From NCBI GenBank assembly GCA_965229545.1, contig OZ245887.1, positions 1,519,097 through 1,583,096 of the forward strand: DNA of 64,000 bases. The letters run 5' to 3'. Position 1 is the first letter of the stretch. Every line of letters begins with the position of its first letter. This document shows, piece by piece, positions 1 through 9,317 of the stretch. Below the pieces are notes generated by a model, which was not told the DNA's origin, searched no databases, and saw only the letters and a program-made list of their open reading frames with translations. This DNA is from Megaera sp965229545 (GTDB lineage: Bacteria > Pseudomonadota > Alphaproteobacteria > Rickettsiales > Rickettsiaceae). Made by a program: the position numbers and the translations under genes.

Positions 1-72
1 GCTTCAATTTTGCTGATGTTCGGCCTATCGTATCTGTTTGGTCTAAATTTACCATCTCCGTGGTCAAAATAA
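1..72 (+). CDS. Possible C-terminal end of a membrane protein (partial)
   Basis: Frame 1 is open from the window edge to a TAA at 70-72 and encodes a 23-residue hydrophobic tail ending in PSPWSK. It could be the last membrane segment of a transporter whose body lies outside the window. It is too short to assign to a family and may be chance. Confidence 0.25.
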   Translation, partial: ASILLMFGLSYLFGLNLPSPWSK

Positions 73-77
73 TTCTT

Positions 78-290
78 CTAATCCCATATCAATGCATTTA
101 ATGGCGTTTCTTCGTATATATTTTTGATATTAACATTTGCCCCAGCCTTAAGTAATAGTTTAATTGCACTGAAATTGAACATGGTGCACGCTATGTGTAA
201 AGGGGTATCACCGGTCTTTGGATTTTGCCGATTTACATCAGCTCCCTTTTCAATTAATAACTGAATAATCGGTAGGTATTTTCTTCTAGT
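78..290 (-). pseudogene. Ankyrin-repeat protein remnant
   Basis: The minus strand from 290 to a TAG at 78-80 encodes two ankyrin repeats: a first with LLIEKGADVN, then TGDTPLHIAC, then LLLKAGANVN followed by EETPLNALIWD. These are canonical ankyrin consensus elements (TPLH helix start, GAdvN turn). There is no start codon. An in-frame TGA at 291-293 lies just upstream and the IS21-like element begins at 295, so the 5' part of the gene is missing. Ankyrin proteins in Rickettsiaceae are often host-interacting effectors, but this piece is unlikely to be functional. Confidence 0.7.
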
Positions 291-352
291 TCAGTGTTGT
301 GCGCCAGGTATTTTAGTCCACCCCTTGCGCCAGATGAGAAGTCCACTTTATA

Positions 353-1124
353 CTAACTTTTTTGTATCATATTGTCATCCTCCATTTTAAATTTTGGCAT
401 AAAATTTTTTCGGTAAGAATCACCCTCTAATACTACTCTATACGAATTATTAACTATTCTATCCAAAGCAGCGTTAGCTATAACAGGATCAAAAAATATT
501 TCTGCCCATGTTTCAATTTTCCTATTTGTGGTAATGATCAGACTAGCATTTATATGCACGGCCGCTAATTAAATCATATAAGTCAGATGATTGTTCTGCT
601 GACAAAGTTTTTAAGCCGAAGTCATCTAAAATCAATAAATCAACTTTTGTGTATCGCTTAAAAATGACATCATAAGTAAAATCGGTTCTAGAGCGATAAA
701 ATTCATTGAGTAGTTCGTTGCTCCTTATAAACTTTACCTTTTTATTGCGCTGGCAAGCTAACATTCCAAGAGCTTGAGATAAGTGCGTTTTACCAGTACC
801 TACCGGCCCCATAATGATTACATGGTTCTTTTCTTTGATAAATTTTGCAGTCATTAAGTCATTAATTGCATGTCTAATTTTGAGTGAATATCGTTTTAAA
901 TCAAACCCTTCAAATGTTTTTGTTTCTTCAAATTTTGCTTGGACAACTCTTCTTTGCAGAGAGCTTTGATCTCTATTATCCACCTCATCTTGGAATAGCA
1001 TTAAAAGCAGTTCTTCATATGGCATTGCAGCGTCTCTGGCTTGCCTTAGCCTGCTATCCAAACTATCAGATATTCCAGATAACTTAAGTTGTTGTACCAA
1101 ATTATCGAGTTGCAAGTTAGGCAT
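353..1124 (-). pseudogene. istB: IS21 transposition helper ATPase IstB, frameshifted
   Basis: IstB is the AAA+ ATPase that assists the IS21 transposase in target capture. The N-terminal frame (1124 down to 543) contains the Walker A motif GPVGTGKTH and Walker B LLILDDFGL. It then shifts frame at about 555-570, where this copy reads GCTAATTAAATC against GCTATTAAATC in the copy at 17.4 kb. The C-terminal frame (559 down to 353) continues with SLIITTNRK and ends KMEDDNMIQKS. The total of about 250 residues matches the family. It follows istA with a gap of 26 bases. One small indel separates it from a functional gene. Confidence 0.85.
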
Positions 1125-1150
1125 AATTAGCCTCCATATCAGAGCTATAT

Positions 1151-2644
1151 TTAAGCATTAGCCTTAATATTCTTCACTTTGCCGCCTTCAATATTAGGAA
1201 TAGAGTACTGATCCAGTTTATTTTTTAAAATATTGGATATAGCCTCATAAGTATAATTATCATAAGACACAGCTCGCAAACATGCAGCTTCTAGTCTGTC
1301 ATTACCGTATGTCTGCGATAATCTTAAAATACCTTGAACTTTACGTAGTGATATTCTACCGCCTGATGCAAGAATTCTGCTTATTACCTGGTATGTAGAA
1401 TTACCTATGCCTTTAGCACAACTTAAACATTTCTCAGGATTATTCTCTAAATAATATAAAGCAGATTTTGGGTAATCTTTTTCGTCGGTAATCCATTGAC
1501 CTTTATTACAATTCCTCGGATGGGTTTTTATGATCTGGTGTTTATAATAAGCTGTAACGGTCTTTAGCCCAATACGAATACTAACCTCTTCCCCGATATA
1601 TTTTGTTGGCACCGAATAAAAATTACCTTTGACCATAAAATGGTGATCTTTTTGTACTGTGCAGGTAGTCCAAATCGGCATATCAAAAATACCTGACGGT
1701 ATAGGAAGTAAACATTCCTTTTCTTCCAATAAAAATGTATCAATTGGCTTTGATCCTGTTGTAGTACATATTCTATGTGATATTTCATTTTTACACCACT
1801 TGATCGCTTCAATATTAGCCTCTATAATATTGCTATATGATTTACCGGCTATAAGTTGTTCTCTAACTATCCTAATAGAGCGCTCCACTTTGCCTTTATG
1901 CTCCGGCTTAAAAACTTTAGTTGGATCTATTGTAAAACCATAAAACCTTGATAATTCTGAATAAGTCTCATTTAAAGTATGGTCATAAATATCAGGTTTA
2001 ATGACCCCGGCTTTTAAATTATCCAATATTACTCTACTGGGTACACCACCAAAAAAGTTGAAAGCATTTACATGGAGCTGAGCCCAATTAACTTGGTCCT
2101 GTGAAAAAGTAAACTCTACGTAACGATAACGACTATTGGACAGAGTCATTACAAAAGCATAAAGTTTTCTATTTTTACCATTAACATCCTGAATCTTGCC
2201 AATATAACCAAAATCTACCTGAGCTTCTTGACCCGGTTCAGTCTTTATATGAATAGTACTCTTGGGTAGCTTAGGAAAAGCTTTTTGAATATATCGGTTA
2301 ATACTCCGATTACTTACTTTCACACCTTCTGATAATAGTAAACGCCGAATTTGGGTGTGGGTTATACTTCTTTGTTTTAGCCAGTTCCCTATTGCCTCAT
2401 TATATTCTGCAAGCATTATCATCGCAGATGCTTTCTGTATAGGTTCGTTCTTATATAATTTTTCTTCAACCTTGATTGCTATCCTGTTTAATTCAGAATC
2501 ACTAGCTAAAATACTGAGATTTTCTTGTCTTGCTAACTCAATATATTTTCTTATTGTATCCCTCGATAGATCAAATGATCTGGCTATCTGTCTTTGGCTG
2601 TTACCTTTGATGTGCTGGTACAGCACTTCTCTAATTGTTGACAT
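1151..2644 (-). CDS. istA: IS21 transposase IstA
   Basis: The 497-residue DDE transposase catalyses IS21 strand transfer. The N-terminal 45 residues form a helix-turn-helix (QRQIARSFDLSRDTIRKYI). The rve catalytic core follows at about residues 130-270, with EAQVDFG (first Asp), RVILDNLKAGV (second Asp) and PEHKGKVERSI (Glu). The length is normal for IstA and the frame is uninterrupted, so the protein may still be active even though its IstB partner in this copy is frameshifted. The start is the ATG at 2642-2644, just inside the right terminal repeats. Confidence 0.9.
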   Translation of the reverse strand: MSTIREVLYQHIKGNSQRQIARSFDLSRDTIRKYIELARQENLSILASDSELNRIAIKVEEKLYKNEPIQKASAMIMLAEYNEAIGNWLKQRSITHTQIRRLLLSEGVKVSNRSINRYIQKAFPKLPKSTIHIKTEPGQEAQVDFGYIGKIQDVNGKNRKLYAFVMTLSNSRYRYVEFTFSQDQVNWAQLHVNAFNFFGGVPSRVILDNLKAGVIKPDIYDHTLNETYSELSRFYGFTIDPTKVFKPEHKGKVERSIRIVREQLIAGKSYSNIIEANIEAIKWCKNEISHRICTTTGSKPIDTFLLEEKECLLPIPSGIFDMPIWTTCTVQKDHHFMVKGNFYSVPTKYIGEEVSIRIGLKTVTAYYKHQIIKTHPRNCNKGQWITDEKDYPKSALYYLENNPEKCLSCAKGIGNSTYQVISRILASGGRISLRKVQGILRLSQTYGNDRLEAACLRAVSYDNYTYEAISNILKNKLDQYSIPNIEGGKVKNIKANA

Positions 2645-2757
2645 ACTATATTTCCTTATTCAATTTAATTTAAACTCTAATTTAGTTAACAAATAAATTA
2701 ACTAAATTAGCATTGTTCTTTTCTTTTGAAAGTGGACTTCTCACCTGGCGCACAACA

Positions 2758-3008
2758 ACTACCAATGCGATAGAATCGATAAATCGTCAAATCAGAAAAA
2801 TCATCAACAATAAAGGGGTTTTTCCAGATGATAAGTCTATTTTAAAAATCGTATTTTTGGCTCTAAAAAATGCTGCCAAAAAATGGACCATGCCGATTAA
2901 AAATTGGTCTTTGGCATTGAATCAATTTGAAATTTTATGCGGGGATTTTAGGCATGATTTACTGGAATTAAAAAATACAACAACTTACACAAAATAAATG
3001 ATTGACTC
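2758..3008 (+). mobile_element. IS256-family remnant, 3' end of transposase and right terminal repeat
   Basis: Starting exactly at the IS21 right end, the sequence encodes the C-terminal part of the mutator-type transposase: NAIESINRQIRK (catalytic Glu region), NNKGVFPDDKS and FEILCGDFRHDLLEL, stopping at 2997. The right terminal repeat ends with GACTC at 3008. The first two thirds of this element are absent from the window's left side, so it was truncated by rearrangement at the IS21 copy. Confidence 0.85.
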
Positions 3009-3579
3009 ATTTCGCCCGTTGCCTCACGCTTGTTTTTTGCCTTTTCAAGTGCAGCAAGCTGCACATCGTTGAGAACAATACCGTCATTGGCAACCTTTGC
3101 CTTCCAAAGCCCTGAGACGTTTTTTAAAGTTCTCTAAATCGTTACGTAACCAGATAGACCTTACGCCACCTCCAGAGAGGATAATACCCCGTTTCCGTAG
3201 CTCATTTGCAGCTCTTTCACGCCCGTAAGCCGGAAAGTCCACAGCCATATTAATTACAGCATCTTCCACATTAGCAGGTACACGATTCTTCAGGCAAGGT
3301 TTTTTACGATTCATCTCAAACATGGCTTCTTCTCCACCTTGGTCGTAGAGTTCTTTGTAACGATAAAATGTATCTCTACTATAGCCCATGACTTTGCACG
3401 CTTGGGATACATTCCCTAAATGTTCTGCAAGTTGTAATAAACCAACTCTTGGCTTTATGATTTTTTCTTGATATATTGTCATCTGACAGTCTCCTTTTTT
3501 GAGGTTGTTAAAATTATTGCCGGGTACGATGCTATCTAATATTTTCGTACCCAACAATCCTTAACTGTCAGATCAAGTC
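3009..3579 (-). mobile_element. IS481-family remnant
   Basis: This piece contains the N-terminal part of an IS481-type transposase and one probable terminus (CTGTCAGATCAAGTC at about 3566-3580). It is cut off at 3008 by the IS256 right end. A similar terminus in the opposite sense lies near 17181-17196, suggesting the same family once sat there too. Confidence 0.65.
3010..3482 (-). pseudogene. IS481-type transposase, N-terminal fragment with frameshift
   Basis: The start MTIYQEKIIKPRVGLL (3482) leads into a helix-turn-helix (NVSQACKVMGYSRDTFYRY) and the PAYGRERAANELRKRG region, typical of IS481 and related IS3-like transposases. At about 3100 the frame shifts by one base. The other frame continues KVANDGIVLNDVQLAALE down to the IS256 boundary. 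The catalytic DDE domain is missing. The longer upstream start at 3557 is less likely because the AGGAGACTGTCAG leader before MTIYQ gives a good ribosome-binding site. Confidence 0.7.
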
Positions 3580-3603
3580 TTTACTTTTACATATTATTTT
3601 ATC

Positions 3604-4188
3604 ATGGAATGTACTTCACCCATTTATTTCTATATAAATTTTATCTATTGTTCTGATATCTTAAAATCATTCGGCCTGACTTTTCCTGATGTTATACAAC
3701 ATAATTTCGTTTTATCTGGTGTGAATTTTTTGAACGCAGTGTTATTAACGATATTTGTATCTAAGATTCATCCTATAAGGCTTTTACAATATAAATTTAT
3801 TTTATCCATTCCTTTTATTTTATCTTTTCCGTTTTTATATACAATCATTACCTCTGAAACTCAATTATTTGTCTTACAAACTCTGCTTATTTTATTAGGG
3901 TGTACAGCTTTCCCTGCAAATCCTGTTATATTTCAGCATTTTCCAATTTTACGAAGATTCACCGCTTCCACTTTTACCTTTGCTGTAGCAAAGGCAGTTA
4001 CATACTGTATAACAGCTTTTGGGATAATTTACCTATTTAAAAATTTTAGCCATAAGGAGCTTTTAATTTTGTTAATTCCAGTTAATATAGGGTATGCTTT
4101 TGCGTTAAATTTTTTTAGGAAACTAGAAATTCAAAATAATTCCTTTCCTTTTTTTAATAAGAGAACTCTTGAGACCGAAACTTATTAA
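3604..4188 (+). pseudogene. ProP-like MFS transporter, C-terminal half
   Basis: This 194-residue hydrophobic frame has about six membrane segments. It resembles the C-terminal half of the metabolite:H+ symporter (ProP-like) MFS proteins abundant in Rickettsia (IYFYINFIYCSDILK opening; a late conserved P-x-NPVIFQHFPILRRF loop where ProP proteins have a P-T-ELFPTRVR loop). The intact relative at 24552-25814 is 420 residues, so about half is missing. The break coincides with the IS481 remnant just upstream. The ATG at 3604 is probably fortuitous. The 3' end slightly overlaps the decayed end of the convergent HD-domain gene. Confidence 0.6.
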
Positions 4189-4564
4189 GAGGTATTAAAG
4201 AAATATCACGTAAAGTATCTGCAAGTTTTTTATTTTCCATATAGAAACAAGTTAGCAGCATATGCTTTATTGTTTCTTTGTAAATTTTTCCTGTTTTTCT
4301 GGACTCTGAGATTTTATAATCTGTATGTTATGCAATCTATCAAATAACTTTATTAATAAAACTTCCTTATCCTTTAAATGGTAAGCGTTATTCAAAATCT
4401 CTTCTACACTTAATTTTGTTCCATCTGGCCTATCACGGGTAAGCCTGTCAACCATTTCAGCTATTCTCTCTCCAAAAGTACCCTGTATCATCTCTGCAGT
4501 AACTTCCGTATCTTCGATAATATCATGTAATATACTAGCGGCTATTACATCCATTTTTAGCTTA

Positions 4565-5696
4565 TTACTCTGGCCTTTAAATATTGAACATTATATAGTA
4601 GCATAAGCTATTTCTTTCTTTTTAAAATAATTTTGAATTTTTATACCATTAAACTGAATTTGTGTTAAATAGGACCGTACATTAATTGTTAAATCTTTTA
4701 CTGATTTTAGTACTCGAAAATTATTGGAGTTAGCTTTGACATCTTGGTTTACAAGTTCTTGTGGATTCATATCAGGACAATATGATGGTAAATAAAACAA
4801 TTCTAACTTGTCCTTATGTCTTTCTACATAAGCTTTTACCTTTTTACTGTGATACACTCTATGATTATCTAATATCAAAAATATTTTCTGCTTAATTTGT
4901 CTGATCAGTCTACCTAAAAATTCAATACACTTTTTGCTGGTAAAATTATCTTCAAATACCATCCAGTTCATAAACCCTTGCGGACTAATAGCAGCTAGCA
5001 TATTACATTTAAATCTTGAACCACTTCTCTTGATTGCTGGGGTCTTGCCTTTAAGACCATATGTTTTACCTCGATTATCTGTTGATTGTATCCCCATTTC
5101 ATCTCCCCAATAAATTCTAGCACTTTCTTTCATTGCACGAGACTTGATTTCTGGATATGTGACTGTTAACCATTCTTTTATCTTCTCTGGATTACGTTGA
5201 TAGGCTGATTTAATTGGTTTTTGAGACGTAAAACCCAATCTATTCATAATTTTTCTTATAGAACGCCTGTTATACTGATAAAGGTAATTGGATTCTATAT
5301 ATTCTTGTACCACTTTACTATTCCATAATGTATAATCCATTCCCAATTCATCAGGTGTATGTGATAAAATTTTAGATTTTAATTCCTCTTCTTGATTTTT
5401 ACTGATTTTAGATCCTCTTCCTACCTTTACTCCTCGCTTCTTATAGCGAAAGCTTTCTTCCTTATAAATTTTGTACTCTTTAAGATATTTCCATATAGAA
5501 CTCCTAGAAAACCCAAAGGTAATAGATGCTTGTTTCTTGCTTATTCCATGTATAACTATTGCTTCCACTGCTTTCTTTCTTAATATCTTGAGATCGCTTG
5601 GTGATAATTTTTTATTAGACATTTTATTATTACTCTTGATACAATATCATTATATCATTTCTCTAATGTTAGTTCAATATTTAAAGGCCGGAGTAA
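4565..5696 (-). mobile_element. IS630-family insertion sequence, copy 1
   Basis: This 1132-bp element has terminal inverted repeats TTACTCTGGCCTTTAAATAT at the low-coordinate end and the TTACTCCGGCC variant at the other. It is flanked by TA on both sides (4563-4564 and 5697-5698), the target duplication expected of the IS630/Tc1/mariner group. It sits inside the SpoT-like HD gene. Deleting it with one TA restores that frame exactly, so this insertion is simple and probably recent. Confidence 0.95.
4591..5622 (-). CDS. IS630-family transposase, copy 1
   Basis: The 343-residue protein has a Tc1/mariner-like architecture. An N-terminal helix-turn-helix (KKQASITFGFSRSSIWKYL, about residues 25-45) is followed by a winged-helix-like segment around NRRSIRKIMNRLGF. 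The DDE core has WGDEMGIQS (first Asp), FLILDNHRV (second Asp) and CPDMNPQELVNQDVK (Glu). Only one ORF is present, with no internal stop. Copy-specific changes are R in VGRGSK and Y in NHRVYHS. It is likely active or very recently so. Confidence 0.95.
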   Translation of the reverse strand: MSNKKLSPSDLKILRKKAVEAIVIHGISKKQASITFGFSRSSIWKYLKEYKIYKEESFRYKKRGVKVGRGSKISKNQEEELKSKILSHTPDELGMDYTLWNSKVVQEYIESNYLYQYNRRSIRKIMNRLGFTSQKPIKSAYQRNPEKIKEWLTVTYPEIKSRAMKESARIYWGDEMGIQSTDNRGKTYGLKGKTPAIKRSGSRFKCNMLAAISPQGFMNWMVFEDNFTSKKCIEFLGRLIRQIKQKIFLILDNHRVYHSKKVKAYVERHKDKLELFYLPSYCPDMNPQELVNQDVKANSNNFRVLKSVKDLTINVRSYLTQIQFNGIKIQNYFKKKEIAYATI

Positions 5697-6106
5697 TATA
5701 TTCAGATACCATATAAGCTACCTCTAAGGGATGAGAATAGTACGGCTCACCTGATTTTCTTTTTTGGTCACCATGATATTTCCTAACCCAGTAGATAGAT
5801 TTATTAATTAACTCGAAGTCCAGTACATTTTTATTATCTAGAGACTTTAATTTTTCTATCAGTCTTATTGAATATTTACAGGGCGCTGAATAATCCATAA
5901 TTTAAGAATTAATTAACTACATAATCGTATTATAACTCCACATTAGTTGAAATATTAAGTAAATTATGAATATTTATTAAATTATTTTCTACTGACATAC
6001 TCACAGTGTTGACGTTATATAACTTAAGCACATATCCCATTTTCTTGACATACTTCACCACCATTGATAGACTCACCTAGTGAAAAGCTAACCGAGTCAG
6101 CTTAAG

Positions 6107-6228
6107 ATGGATAATAAACCAGAAGATTTTTTGTATAACCAAGCAATTAACTTGATTTGCGATCAATTACTAGCACTTGGTATAACAGCAGACATTTCCT
6201 GTAGAGTTAAAGACCCTTATTCCATTTT
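6107..6228 (+). pseudogene. RelA/SpoT-type (p)ppGpp synthetase, N-terminal stub
   Basis: The ATG at 6107 opens MDNKPEDFLYNQAINLICDQ and continues through ALGITADISCRVKDPYSIL. The A-x-I-x-x-RVKxPYSI pattern is the beginning of RelA/SpoT synthetase domains. The open frame runs into the group II intron at about 6229 and stops inside it. The sequence after the intron (8234 onward) is not synthetase, so the catalytic part is lost. It lies 208 bp from the divergent HD-domain gene, as in paired hydrolase/synthetase modules of Rickettsiales mobile elements. Confidence 0.65.
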
Positions 6229-8233
6229 GAGCGGGCTGTTAAGTCGCTCAGATACTAGTAGGTGAAAGTCCTACCTCGGCAATTAGTGCTTTGGCCGAGT
6301 AGCTATGGCGTACGTATGGATAGTGATTGAAATGCGGAAGCAACGCTGACTAACGTGTCCCCAGACCCAAACCGTGGGAACGAGCAAATATACAGACCGT
6401 AACGAGAGTGAACCTTAGTAAGTCTCGTAAATGTTAGTCACACAAATATGTTGGGAGAGTGTGATGTAGGGTGATTCCGCTGAGCCTTTAGAATGGGGGC
6501 GAAAGCCAGTGTTTACTAACGGATTAACCATTAACTGAAGTTAGTATAGGAATTCGGGATATAGAGGATGGTATGTATAGAAAGTATTTGAGGGAAACAG
6601 TCGAGACCTCACCCTGTCGCAGATAACTCACTGCGTAACGGAAAGTATAAGGCCGCCCGCTGAAATCTGGAAGAAAGCAGGAATGAGGAGTCGGAGGAGT
6701 TCATAGTACCAGCAATGTATAAGACAACAAAACTTATACTAGGGAAGGGGCTCTACTTTAACTATGTTTATAATGAAAGAGGTATTAAGTGATTGCGAAA
6801 GCTATAAACACTCAAGAAAATATACGGGTACTTCAGCGTAAACTTTACCAAGCTGCCAAAGTTAATCCAAGACGCAAATTTGGTGTGCTTTATGACAAGA
6901 TGTATAGGCAAGATATTCTTATGCAATCTTGGAAGAAAGTAAAAGCGAATAAGGGAACACCAGGTGTAGATGAACAATCCATATCTTATATAGAAGAAGA
7001 TATTGGAGTGGACGTCTTTCTAAACGAAATTAAGGATAGCTTAATAAGTAAAACTTATAAGCCTGCCCCAGTAAAAAGGGTATATATCCTTAAATCTAAT
7101 GGGAAACAAAGACCCATAGGTATACCTACAATTGCAGACCGTGTAGTGCAAACATGTATGAAACTAGTTATTGAACCAATATTCGAAGCGGATTTTAAAG
7201 ACTTCTCATATGGGTTTAGACCTAAGCGAAGTGCACATATGGTTTATAGAGAGATATATAAATATCTCAACTATGGATGCAGATATGTCATTGATGCAGA
7301 TGTAAGTAACTATTTCGACACTATAACTCATGACATACTTTTGAAGGCAATCAACAATAGAATTACTGATAACTCTATTGTTAGATTGATAAAACTCTGG
7401 TTTGAAGGCGGGTGTAATGGAAGATATGCAAATTAGAAAGCAAATAACGGGTACGCCGCAAGGTGGATTTATTTCTCCGCTACTTGCAAACCTTTATTTA
7501 CACTATCTGGATACAGCTTGGGAAGAAAAGGGGTTTAATAAGAAAGGGCATGACGCACATATTGTTCGCTATGCAGATGATTTTGTGGTGCTGTGCTCAA
7601 GAAGCCCCGATAAATACTTAAAGGAAGTAAATAATGTTATGGAAAATCTAAAACTTGAACTAAATGTAGATAAAACGAAAGTGATTGATACAAGACATGA
7701 GAGCTTTGATTTTCTTGGATTCCGCTTTGTAAGACAAGCCTCAAAAAGAACAGGAAAACTCAAAACATATTACTATCCGACAAACCAAGCTATGAAAACT
7801 GTCAAAGAGAAAGTTCGAGAAACAGTAAGGACAAGGCAACATTGGTTATTGCCTGAACTTATAGAAAAGAAACTAAACCCAATAATTAGGGGGTTGGCGA
7901 ACTACTTCAAAGGTGGAAACTCTAGAGAACACTTTAGGAGGATAGATAGGTACATTACAATGACACTATGTATAATGTTGAGGAAGAAACATAAGAAACG
8001 AGCAAAAGGATGGAGAGACTATCCTCCTTCATGGTTTTATAATAATCATGGTCTATACAAGTTGGCAGACCAAGTAATTGTAGGAAATGAGGCGTCAAGA
8101 TATGCAAGATAATTATGTGACTATAATGCAGTGGGTGAAAGTTATAGGAAAGCCGTGTAAGGGAAAACTTTACGCACGGTTTGACGAGGGGGGTCGCTGA
8201 GGAGATTACTTCAAATCAGAGACCTACTCTTAC
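6229..8233 (+). mobile_element. Group II intron with reverse transcriptase ORF
   Basis: The 5' end begins near GAGCGGGCTG and has the early GGTGAAAGTCCTACCTCGGC segment of bacterial group II introns. The 3' end carries a domain-V-like hairpin (AGCCGTGTAAGGGAAAACTTTACGCACGGTTT, split here as AGCCGTGTAAGGG, AAAA and CTTTACGCACGGTTT). The domain VI region follows, ending in CCTACTCTTAC at 8233. The structured, GC-richer leader (6230-6780) is non-coding, as expected for domains I-III. Exon ends on the two sides come from different genes (see 6107 and 8233), so the splice product would not make a normal message. Exact boundaries are estimates. Confidence 0.85.
6789..8112 (+). pseudogene. ltrA: Group II intron reverse transcriptase/maturase, frameshifted
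   Basis: The GTG start at 6789 follows AAAGAGGTATTAA. The first frame (to 7436) has RT blocks GTPGVDEQS, RPIGIPTIADRVVQ, YGFRPKRSAH and YVIDADVSNYFD. The second frame (from about 7402) has GTPQGGFISPLLANLYLH, the catalytic YADDFVVL, and the maturase domain with FLGFRFVR. A 1-base insertion in TGGTTTGAAGG near 7398-7402 separates them; reading TGGTTGAAGG restores W-LKAGVMED. The total is about 440 residues, normal for the family. An active intron would need this frameshift repaired or a helper in trans. Confidence 0.9.
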
Positions 8234-8274
8234 AATGCGTTACCTACCATACAGGTGATAATAATTTTTCTCAT
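8233..8274 (-). pseudogene. ProP-like MFS transporter, 5' stub
   Basis: The minus-strand ATG at 8272-8274 opens MRKIIITCMVGNAL. This matches position for position the start of the intact MFS protein at 24552 (MRKVVISGMIGNAL) and then runs into the intron 3' end. The rest of the gene is not on the far side of the intron. It begins 5 bases after the stop of the PAS-LuxR gene, so the two probably formed a regulator-transporter operon. Confidence 0.55.
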
Positions 8275-8279
8275 AATAC

Positions 8280-9034
8280 CTAATGCATTTCCACAGAAAT
8301 TATATCTTCTGGAATATAAGATAGAAATCCGCTATTAATTGCTTTTTCTATGATTTGAGATTTATTATTACATCATAGTTTTAACTTGATTATCATAAAA
8401 TAGGATTCTACAGTGCGTACCGATAAATTTAAAATTTGGGCAATTTCTTTCATAGACTTGCCTCGCAGCAATAAGAATACGCATGCTTGTTGTTGTTTGC
8501 TTAACGGGAGGGGGGGGAATGCTCTTGATTTAAAATGTAAATTGCTGGTTTATTTTTGGTATTTATAAATTTCTGATCCTTTTGATTTAAGGTCAAATAC
8601 CAGTTAAACATATTGGTATTTGATACATCCATTACCTGTCCATATATTCCCGCAACTGTACCGTTTTTCTGCTCTATAGGGGTCTTATTGCTAATTAAGG
8701 TTTTCCACCCGGATGAATAATTGCAAATGTATACGCTTAGTACGGTTTTTGCAGTATCTACCACTTTTTGATCAAGAGTTCTAAATTGTTCTGCTGCCTT
8801 TACCGCCTCACAAGGTATATCAAAATCTGTTAAATCAATACATTGATCAGGGCTCTTCCAGCCAAGTAATAAGGCGTAATCTTTGCTAATAACAGAATAT
8901 TTTGAATGAATATCTTTAGCGATAACAAATCTAGGTATATTTGTTATGGACGAAAATTCAGATTTCAGGTCATTTTGCTCCGAGATGATTATTTTATTTT
9001 TTATAGGGCTTTGAGATTGTATGAACTTAGCCAT
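8280..9034 (-). pseudogene. PAS-domain LuxR-type transcriptional regulator, broken
   Basis: The first frame (9034 down to 8501) is a PAS-like sensor: RFVIAKDIHSKYSVISKDYA, then LLGWKSPDQCIDLTDFDIPC, then GTVAGIYGQVMDVS. In the next frame lies a LuxR-type helix-turn-helix (LSKQQQACVFLLLRGKSMKE, then IAQILNLSVRTVESYF). The two parts are separated by one base in a run of eight G (8510-8517 on the plus strand). A second lesion, TGA after IIKLKL, stops the HTH before its natural end at 8280 (PEDIISVEMH). Two independent lesions make simple phase variation unlikely, although the first sits in a slippery tract. Confidence 0.7.
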
Positions 9035-9317
9035 AGGTAGAAAGAGTTAATATTTTTATAATAAATCTGGACTCAAGTTATACCATAATTATCTAAACAT
9101 ATCCATAATATCTACAGCTAATTTTTGAAACAAGAAGCGTGATTTTCTAATAAAAATTCTTAATTAAGTTATCTTCAGTATAAAACACTTTTTTATGAAT
9201 TTTATACTTAAAATTACAATTTCATAATAATATTTCTTAATTTTTTATCATTCTACTTGTTTAAGCTGATTATATGCTATGAAGTTCAATTATATCACCA
9301 CCGTAATAAATACGATA

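Larger units (their letters stand above)
295..2757 (-). mobile_element. IS21-family insertion sequence, full length
   Basis: The element is bounded by the inverted repeat TGTTGTGCGCCAGGT (295-309) and its complement ending at 2757. A second motif, GAGAAGTCCACTTT, recurs inside both ends, like the multiple terminal repeats of IS21 elements. It carries istA and istB on the minus strand. The right side (from 2758) is an IS256 transposase interrupted at its ACTACCAATGCG sequence. The left side is ankyrin sequence, not the other half of that IS256, so the locus has been rearranged since insertion. Length is 2463 bp. Confidence 0.85.
4154..5898 (-). pseudogene. SpoT-type (p)ppGpp hydrolase (HD domain), split by IS630
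   Basis: The 5' part (5898 down to 5699) gives KYHGDQKRKSGEPYYSHPLEVAYMV, broken here as KYHGDQKRKSGEP and YYSHPLEVAYMV. The 3' part (4563 down) gives ASILHDIIEDTEVT, then LLIKLFDRLHN. These are the metal-binding H...HD...D motifs of RelA/SpoT hydrolase domains. Removing the IS630 copy and one TA restores the frame as ...SEY-KLK-MDVIAAS. A second lesion near 4270 shifts frame, and the other frame (KHMLLTCFYMENKKL) may extend the protein to 4154. Only an HD domain of about 210 residues is present, like the stand-alone hydrolase modules of Rickettsia. It is divergent from the synthetase stub at 6107. Confidence 0.8.

Noticed and set aside
884..1087. Plus-strand ORF inside istB
   Set aside because: Antisense to the Walker A region of a clear gene.
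3486..3557. Extended start of the IS481 transposase at 3557
   Set aside because: The extra 25 residues span the region between terminus and ribosome-binding site; MTIYQ at 3482 has the better leader.
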